From positions 43,105,580-43,169,579 of the forward strand of contig CM045729.1 of assembly GCA_024760905.1 (NCBI GenBank): a DNA stretch of 64,000 bases. The letters run 5' to 3'. Made by a program: the position numbers and the translations under genes. Positions 56,686 through 64,000 of the stretch are shown here, one piece after another (positions within the stretch are counted from its first letter, which is position 1; each line of letters starts with the position of its first letter). Below the pieces are notes generated by a model that saw only the letters and a list, made by a program, of their open reading frames with translations, did no database searches and was not told the DNA's origin. Origin of the DNA: Plotosus lineatus. Lineage: Eukaryota > Chordata > Actinopteri > Siluriformes > Plotosidae.

Positions 56686-58512
56686 TATTGAACCAAATTA
56701 GTGTGGTAATATAGCCTACATTTATGTTATCATTTCATATTTCTGATTGTCATGCCATGTGCTTACATTTGTGGCATGCTCATTGAGTGATCATGTTCTT
56801 GGAAGATGCTCCTTAAGTTTGATCCATTATGCAAATTATTCACGCCATGTAAACATTACAGTTGTTTAGATTTGGTCAAAAAATACAATAATTGAAACAT
56901 TAATACATTGTCATACATCCTCACCGAGGCCGAGAGGATTTAGGATGGCCTGTATGTTCAGAGAAAATCACCACCCATTAAAACAATGGTGGCCAAATGA
57001 TGCGTATGGCGAGAGTATGCATTGTTATTTCATTTTTTTTCTTTATTTCATGAAACAAATATTAAAAACCTTTATATATGTATCCATTTAAATTGTATTT
57101 TCTTGTAGTAATAAAATATTTCACACAATAGAACTGAGTGATGGAATATACAGCATTATTTTTGACGTTTGTTACGTCTGATGTGGTACTATGTTTATTT
57201 ATGTCTACAGAAACAGCTGTGGTGTGATTGACCCTGCACAAATAGATTCAACAAGAAATCAGAGCTATTGACAGGCAGCAAAAATGTATTTTATGGTGTT
57301 GGAGTTATCTCCCACTGCTTTCGTGGAGAATTCATTGAGTGACTTTTTAAAAATGATAACCAGAGAAAGGCTGTAACTACAACCTCGTAAACACTGCAGT
57401 GTGAGAAAGTGTGTACATCTGATGGGACTTGAGTATAATGATGATTCTGAATGAGCAATGGACATTAAATGTTGTTTTTGCTAATATTTTAGTAGGAGGC
57501 TTTTACTGAGCAATGCATGATGAATGTTCTTGCATGGTGGGCAAATTAAAATGCTATTATGGTGTGAGGAGATTTCATACTGAAATAGATCAAGGAGTGA
57601 GACGAGCCTGAAAACAAGGCCTTGATCCACAAACCTCACTAACTGGCTTCCGTTCTGTGTTCTTTCTCTTCTTCGTGGTTTTTCCCCACATCTGCTCATC
57701 TTTTTCTTCTTCCCTATGTCAGGCAGAAATTAGGCCTGCCTGAGGAGCATGGAGGCATCTTTCTTTAGTAACCGTTCCACTGGGGTGGGGGCTGCTCACT
57801 TTTAAATTTTTCATTCCTCTTGTGTTCCATCATGTATTAATCATGCCTGCAGTCTGGCTGGAAAAAGTCAGGAACAGAAACGGAAAGTAGCTGTGCCTCC
57901 AGTCATTACGCTTTGTTCTCAGAGTTAACTCAGTCTACTGTACAAGCTTGTGCCTGCTTCTTCCGTGGTTCCACTGGGGTTCCTCTATTTTCAGATTCTT
58001 TCACATTCTTTTCACTGGGATTCCACTTTTGATCGGGATTCTTCTGTATTCTTTTTGTTTGGGATTCCCCTTCTCTTGACTAGGGTTCTGCATGCTCAAC
58101 ATGTGGACTCCTCTTTTAATCGGTTCTTCTGGAGTCTCCGCTGGGAATTCTCTTTTGCTGGGGTTCTGATTTATTGTCTAAAACTGGGAACATCTAATTA
58201 CTCTCTGTTAGTAGTGATGACTCTGCTGCCAGAACTTTGAAGTCCGAGTTATGACTGGCTGGACAGTGTTTAATTTTTCTTTTGATTTTTGCGATATTTT
58301 GCAAAATTTTCAATGGTAGGACTGGACATAAAAACGATGACCACTTTATCATGATGCATTTGCTCTGATGTTATCATTTCTGTACTAACATCTTATAGGT
58401 AGAGACTCATCTTATACTGGTCCACCGAACCTGACGATAATAATACACAGATTACAAATGTGCTGTAAAAAATTGATTTGGTGAAATTTTCTGTGAAGAG
58501 ATGTTTAACATG
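56686..58512. other. Unique DNA; weak GGGATTC reiteration near 58.0 kb
   Basis: At 57964-58165 TGGGGTTCC/TGGGATTCC-like motifs recur about every 30-40 bp in degenerate form. No exon or known repeat was recognised elsewhere in the span. Confidence 0.5.
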
Positions 58513-58935
58513 GGTTGCTCGGGGGTGTAATTGTTAACACGTCCGCATCACAGCAAGAGCATCCTGAGCGCAGATGTTTATGAGTGGAGCTTGCTCGTTG
58601 CCTGGCACAGTGGTGTAGTGGATTGCACGTTTGTCTCACAGCAGGAAGGTCCTGGCTCTGATTTCCAGGCTCAAGTTTTTGCATGGAGTTTGTATGTTCT
58701 GGCTGTGCTTGAGTGAGTTTTCTTTGGGTACTTCAGGTTTTCTCTCGCAGTACAAATACATGCCTATTAGGCTAACTGGCTGTTTCTAGGTGTAACTGTG
58801 AATATTTGTATGTCTGTTGCCCTACAGTGGTCTGGTGAGCTCTTAAGGGTGTACCATGCCTTTGCCTAGGGTTGACTGAGGTAGGCACTCAACCCAATGG
58901 CTCTAATAGGATTAAGCAGTTAGGTAAATGAGTGA
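58513..58935 (+). mobile_element. V-SINE-like element with partial head duplicated in front
   Basis: A partial head (GGTTGCTCGGGGGTGTAATT, then CACGTCCGCATCACAGCAAG) at 58513-58597 is followed by a complete copy starting near 58598 (GCCTGGCACAGTGGTGTAGT), with core TTGCATGGAGTTTGTATGTT and tail CTCTAATAGGATTAAGCAGT. Confidence 0.75.
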
Positions 58936-58993
58936 GGAACAATGAGACATTCAATATTCACAGAAGCAATAAAACACTTTTGGCAAAGATATA

Positions 58994-59518
58994 CAGTAAG
59001 CCCTTACCCATTCGTGGTTCAGTGCTCGCACCCCTGCATACCCTCGGATTAGCAGCAAACCCTGAAGTTACTGGCACGTGATTCAAATTCAGCCAATGGA
59101 TGAGAGCTTTTGTTTCTTCTTCCTGCTGACTGGTTGCAGATGATGTGTATGCCTCTTTTTTCTCCTTTGCGCACATGTCATCGTGATTGCTTGAATTGTG
59201 AATTCACTTTTTTAAGTGTGTTTTTAATTATTATTTAAGCCCCATGATGTCTCTCAAATGCTCTGCATCTTTTCTATGTTCTGTAAAGGAGTCTAAGTGC
59301 TTTATTTATTCATAAATATTATCACAGTACAAAATTAAAAAGTTTTTACTTAATCATTACTACATTTTACTGCATTATTACTGTATTAATGAGTAAGACG
59401 GTTTATAGAATGTGTTTAAGAAGCATACTTTAGCGCATGTAATATCATACATAGGGTTTTAAAACCGCGCCAATAACTGATGGATTTTTAGGATCCGCGG
59501 GAAGGGGCAGAACGGAAC
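58994..59518. mobile_element. Mosaic MITE: family A left part, family I right part
   Basis: CAGTAAGCCCTTACCCATTC (TA before it) with GATTCAAATTCAGCCAATGG is family A to about 59280; from about 59290 the sequence is the inverse of the family I copy at 3389-3657 (for example GTAATATCATACATAGGGTT). The family I terminus is cut by the next element at 59521. Confidence 0.7.
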
Positions 59519-59520
59519 TA

Positions 59521-59990
59521 CAGTCTGCCCCCTACTTACGAACCCCCTGGGTATGAAAACTCCGGGTTACGAAAAACATTTTTTAAAATTTTCGTCCTCT
59601 GTATACGAAAACAACCCCCTCTTACGAAAAGCACCAAACGCGCCATTCAAAATTCAAACGCGTCAATCAAAATTCAAACGCGCCAATCAAAATTTCACAC
59701 AATGCGCGAGTTGTTCTCTCATTAGCTGTCTTCCAACATCCCGCCCCGCTGGCCTCCCATTGGCCAGGAGGAAGCTGACCTGTACCCATTATTGTCCTGA
59801 TACCTTTTGTTTGCCACACGCGTGAAGAGAGTTGAAGAGGACTGTTGGCTTACAGTGACAGAGGCGATTATTTCGGCACAATATTGAAGCAGAAGGAACA
59901 CAGAGTGTCCGTGGAACAAGACCTCCGATCTCGCAAGGAAGCAAGTTAATATTGAATGAGGACCTCTGATCTTTCAAACAGGTACTGTAA
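59521..59990. mobile_element. MITE family C, left half
   Basis: CAGTCTGCCCCCTACTTACG, then GGGTTACGAAAAACATTTTT and CGCCCCGCTGGCCTCCCATT, follows the left half of 20699-21643. AATTCAAACGCG occurs three times near 59640-59690. No right terminus was found; the boundary is approximate. Confidence 0.65.
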
Positions 59991-60252
59991 TTCAAATGAA
60001 AATGAAAAATGTCTGCTGGTGGGGCAGTGAGCTGTACCTTCGCTTACTTCATCTTCATGGCTAAAGTGCCATTGAGCTAGGCTCCTTACCCCCAACTGCT
60101 CTCCAGACACAGCCAACGTGTGCAGAGATCACTTTAAATACGTTAAATGCAGATCTGAAATTTCCCTCGCGGAAAGCATTTTCATATGCCATGAGATGAG
60201 AGCTCTCAAAACTGGCATTAAATAGCTGTGTGGCCATGTAAACTGAAATATT

Positions 60253-60256
<4 letters not shown>

Positions 60257-60340
<84 letters not shown>

Positions 60341-60349
60341 ACACACACA
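60257..60349. repeat. Compound (AT)n(AC)n microsatellite
   Basis: AT then AC units, ending at the CAG terminus of family E, as at 3658-3723. Confidence 0.95.
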
Positions 60350-60865
60350 CAGGAATCCCTCACTACTTCGTGCTTCAATTCATGCGGCTTCAGTGCATCG
60401 CGTTTTTTAAATAAATAAATATTCATCAAATTAAAAAATAAGGAAATTAATGAAAAATAGGGGGAAAAGTTCAGGTAAATGCCACAAAAACAAGGTCAAT
60501 TATGCGAGAAAAAAACCCCCTAAACAAACAAAACAAAAAAACAACCCAAAATCTCCCATCAAACCTAGTTACATTGTTGCATCTGTGTGTGCATGCGCAT
60601 CTGCACGTATGTATGTGTGTCATCATCTCATGCATTTCCATCTGTATGTGTGTATGTATATTTTATTTACATTTTATGTTAGTTTTTTAATGTTTAATTG
60701 TTATTGTAAGCATTTATAGCATTGAATATGTATTTATTCATATTATATACACATATACATGTACGTACTAGTATACACTGTGGTGGGGGGGTGAGATCCT
60801 ACTTCGCGGATTTCGATGGTTGTGTGGGGATCTTGGTCCCAATTAACCACGGAAAGTGAGGGATC

Positions 60866-60869
<4 letters not shown>
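60350..60869. mobile_element. 520-bp MITE, family E
   Basis: Ends CAGGAATCCCTCACTACTTC and, inverted, CAGGGATCCCTCACTTTCCG. Interior shared with 3724-4243 (inverted), for example TGTACGTACTAGTATACACT against TGCACGTATACGTCAG. Microsatellites start at both ends. Confidence 0.8.
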
Positions 60870-60932
<63 letters not shown>

Positions 60933-60933
60933 C
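60870..60933. repeat. Compound (GT)n(AT)n microsatellite
   Basis: GT units start at the right terminus of family E and change to AT. Confidence 0.95.
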
Positions 60934-61809
60934 TCAAGCCCATTTACTTGTGCTTTATTCGTTCCATAAAAATTAAAATTTATGATGTACAATATGCAAA
61001 TAAAGGCCATTCAGTATGAGTTAACCAGGGAAACTGGAGAGTGTGTATATTGTTGGAGGCATTTCTAATTTGCATATTCATGGGACTTGGACTTTTTTTC
61101 TTCACAAGGGTAAGTGTGGGCGCTTGTTCTGCCATGTTTTGTGGAACTGCCATGTCAAAGCATGTATGAATTAATATAGAAGTTAAAATAGTTTTGGAAC
61201 AAGTTGTAGTTTGACTTGTGTGAGTGTATAGAAGCCAGATGGTAGTGTATGTGTGTGTCTGTAAGGTTTTGAAGCTCAGGCCACTTGTAGGACAGAGTTT
61301 ATAAGTATAGCGCCCTTTTGCTCACTGAATAAATAACATTGCTTTGAAGCTTCTGAGTCTTTTCCATAGCTCTCGGCTTAATATATGAAGAACTACATGA
61401 AAAGGAAGAGAAGGTATTTGAATAGATGTGCTCTGCCCGAGAATGTGTAAGGACACCTGGGCTGCTTGGATCACCTGTCCTCAGTGTGGATGTGAATGGA
61501 TTGTGTAGGAGAATCAGGGTGGAAGGTTTTTTTTTTTCCTCCCCCTCAGAGCTTCTGGCTGTTAAGCTGAATATGTGCTCGGTGTCTGGAATGATTGACG
61601 ATTGGCGCACGGGCACTTTTGCCCTCTCCTAACCTGCTATATGTTCCAGACACACACATATCCTCTCTCCATGAACTATAATTGGTGTTTTTTTCAGGCT
61701 TTCTGCCCAAGTCAAATGCCTGCCTGTCTTTGTAAAGCGTCTGCTCCGGGGCTCATCTCTCAGTGTGTAGGTGTGAGGAGCAGCCAGATCATTGTGTCAA
61801 GGCTCTCAC

Positions 61810-61840
<31 letters not shown>

Positions 61841-61960
61841 AAAAAAACACATATATAAAGCAGCTCCCAGTTATGTGAAGCCTGTGTTCCAAGTTTGTGC
61901 TCTATGAGTGTTTTGTGAAAAATTTTTATGACTTCTGTTTATTTTTGGTAGCATTACAAA
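60934..61960. other. Unique DNA with a 26-base T run, no gene seen
   Basis: The T run spans 61811-61836. No exon or repeat family was recognised. Confidence 0.5.
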
Positions 61961-61963
61961 TTA

Positions 61964-62413
61964 CCAAACTCGACGTGATAAGCGCCCATGGCGCTTAAAA
62001 ATTGGAGTGGGTGAGCACTTATTAAAATGATTACCAGCGAAGTGGAACAGTAAATGATTATTACCATAGAGGTGGAAAACATGAATACAGTGGTACCTCA
62101 CCTTACGAGATTAATCCATTCCAGAGCCTTTTTCGTAACCGGGATTTTTCGTAAGTAGAGCCGCATTTTACATGTAAAATGCGTGATTCGTTCCAAGGCC
62201 CCAATATTACCCTTTAAAAATTATAAAAGCATACCTTTTAAGGTACTTACTTCGTGTTGACCATGTCTTCTTAGCAGAGTTATAATCTTCCAAATGTTTA
62301 TGCAAGGTTAACAGCCTGAGCCCAAAAATCAAGTTGCAATGAGCACACTCGAAAAACTCCATGAAACTGCTCAACTGTTTATTGGAGCAGGGCGCTTATT
62401 ACGTCGAATACGG
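61964..62413. mobile_element. Family B MITE whose interior is half of a family C MITE
   Basis: Ends CCAAACTCGACGTGATAAGC and, inverted, CCGTATTCGACGTAATAAGC are family B, with TA on both sides. Between about 62088 and 62335 lies the family C right half, beginning CAGTGGTACCTCACCTTACG; its other terminus is absent. Confidence 0.75.
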
Positions 62414-62485
62414 TAATTGGATTTGTCCAGCAGGAAGACATATCACAGGTTATATTTTAATATGTTATAAGTTACATGCATTTAG

Positions 62486-62736
62486 TGCGGCTAACTGGGT
62501 TATCAAAGGCGGGTCATGTCTCTCACTGTCTATGGTGAGAGGCATGTAAAAGAACCATTGCTGACATTCATAAAGAGTAGCTGCAAAGTCGTCAGCGTGT
62601 TTCTGTCCCTTGCTAAAAGGGTTGTGACAGGAAGGTGCATCCGACGTAAAAACCTCTGCCAAATCAAACGTGCGAATCAAGATGATTCGCTGTGGCGACT
62701 CCCAAGTAAAAGGGAAAAAGCCGAAAGGAAGACAGA
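62486..62736 (+). mobile_element. DANA-tailed SINE, 5'-truncated
   Basis: GTGCGGCTAACTGGGTTATC through CATGTAAAAGAACCATTG to AAAAGCCGAAAGGAAGAC. Confidence 0.88.
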
Positions 62737-62757
62737 CGTAAGTTACACGCACATTCG

Positions 62758-62903
62758 TGGCATCTGGCAGACTCTTATTCCGAGCAATGAAGAATTTTAT
62801 GTAAGTCATACAACAGTTGAGGGGGAAGGACCAAAACAGTGGGATCTTGAACCAACAGTCTTCTGATCACTAACCCAGAACCTTCACCACTGAGCCACCT
62901 CTA
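62758..62903 (-). mobile_element. tRNA-derived SINE, short
   Basis: Minus strand begins GGTGGCTCAGTGGTGAAGGT (A box) and has GTTGGTTCAAGATCCC (B box) about 50 bases on; the tail side carries CATCTGGCAGACTCTTATTC. Same family as the fragment at 3195-3345. Confidence 0.75.
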
Positions 62904-64000
62904 TATTATATAGTGTAATCATTACTGCAGTACCTATTTAGCAAAGCACTTGTATGGCGGACACTCCATCTAAGCACTTGTAATTGTCCATATGGGGAAG
63001 TTTGCTCTGATGATAGGTTTGTTTAGTGTTTTGAAGGAGTCACCAGTGCATTTAGTGCGTACTAGAGCCTTAATCTCGCATAGCCAGAATGACTTTATGG
63101 TAAATTGTGGGAGACAATTTATGTTTCCTTTCGGGGGTCAACTTGCATTATTGCACACGTCCATTGGAATACATGACAGCCTGGAAGCTACCTTGAAAAT
63201 CAGGAGGGTGTGGCTTCCAGTCACAGAAAGTTTTAGTCATGTGGAAAATGGACTCATGGAGAGTGCCGGTTTAGTCCGTCTACTGCAAATGCTTGGCTGA
63301 TGTTACTGTGAATTTTCATGGAGGTGAAAATTATCATTGGACAGAGACTCCTATGCATACATTGCAGGTACTGCTGCAAGACATGATTATGAAATGCAGA
63401 TGCTCAGAGATTGTATATTTTTCTCTCTCCCCAAATTCTACCTGAATGGTCAGGGGATGACCGCAGTAATTCTAGCCATGGTTCACTCGTATTAACCAGT
63501 TGTGTAAAACCTCAGCATATCTCTCTGTAACATTGCACTGCTTTTTTTCCTTGAATTCTTATTACTTTCAAGGGGGAAAAAAACAACTAAAAAAGAGAGT
63601 GTAACCATTTGTAGCTGTTTAGAATAAGTGGAAACTGATTAAAATAATTTGTCAAACCTTTAAACAGGGATGAAAAGTCTGAAGTGTCATTCCTGAATAA
63701 ATAGATTTTTGGATGAGATGAATGTCTCCGAAAAGAATAACTTCTGAATGGTAATAGTAACTCCTACCAGCAGCATCATATTACCCTGTAGTTCATGTGT
63801 TCTCCGAGAGAGACAGTTCTTAGGCATTTACTTTCTGAGTATTATGTCCTCTGAGACTTGTTTTCATTATTTTAAATGTTAAATTATGATTTTTAACCCT
63901 TGATCTTGGATCAGTATAAATGTAGATCAAACGATCTGTCAGATTTATTTAATTACTTTAATATTTTCTTTCTTGGGATATTTAAAGGCAGACGGGTAAT
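62904..64000. other. Unique DNA to window end, no gene seen
   Basis: An open frame at 62992-63300 (plus) has no recognisable domain. No repeat family was recognised. Confidence 0.5.

Overview
The window looks like intergenic or intronic DNA from a ray-finned fish, most likely a teleost. The evidence for the lineage is a Rex3 LINE whose reverse-transcriptase region contains near matches to the two primer sites used to amplify Rex3 from fish, several degraded fish-type Tc1 elements, V-SINE-like repeats, and a tRNA-derived SINE whose 3' tail resembles that of zebrafish DANA. I cannot name the species. I found no convincing host protein-coding gene, rRNA, tRNA gene or CRISPR array. Every open frame with recognisable protein similarity belongs to a mobile element, and all of those are truncated or frameshifted. 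| Layout: 1-4.2 kb holds the end of a MITE with a very large internal palindrome, a truncated MITE and a 520-bp MITE. 4.2-9.5 kb is mostly unique DNA, with a MITE carrying a 59-bp minisatellite and a cluster of GATA-factor motifs at 8.2-8.35 kb. 9.5-15.8 kb is dense in SINEs and DNA-transposon remains, including a 1.6-kb decayed hAT (GTF2IRD2/Charlie8-like) transposase. 17.3-25.1 kb has nested SINEs and MITEs, long dinucleotide tracts and a short telomere-like repeat. 25.7-27.8 kb is the Rex3 element on the minus strand. 28.4-39.8 kb mixes SINEs, Tc1 remains and long unique stretches. 39.9-47.9 kb is the most structured part: a Tc1 element with a Tigger-like MITE inserted just past its transposase stop codon, then about 5 kb further on an inverted copy of that same junction inside a hAT element, then a second hAT element with a perfect 8-bp target duplication. 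48.4-64 kb holds a Tigger/pogo element with a DDE fragment, more SINEs, and several MITEs whose two ends come from different families. | Main biological point: the window is a record of nested DNA transposition. Many MITEs share a CAG...CTG / TA-target architecture and can be tied to the Tigger/pogo group because two families here carry Tigger-like helix-turn-helix or DDE coding fragments. Several are mosaics that pair one family's left end with another family's right end, and (TA)n/(CA)n microsatellites repeatedly begin exactly at the TA-CA junction of these insertions. Family letters (A-J) used below are local labels only.
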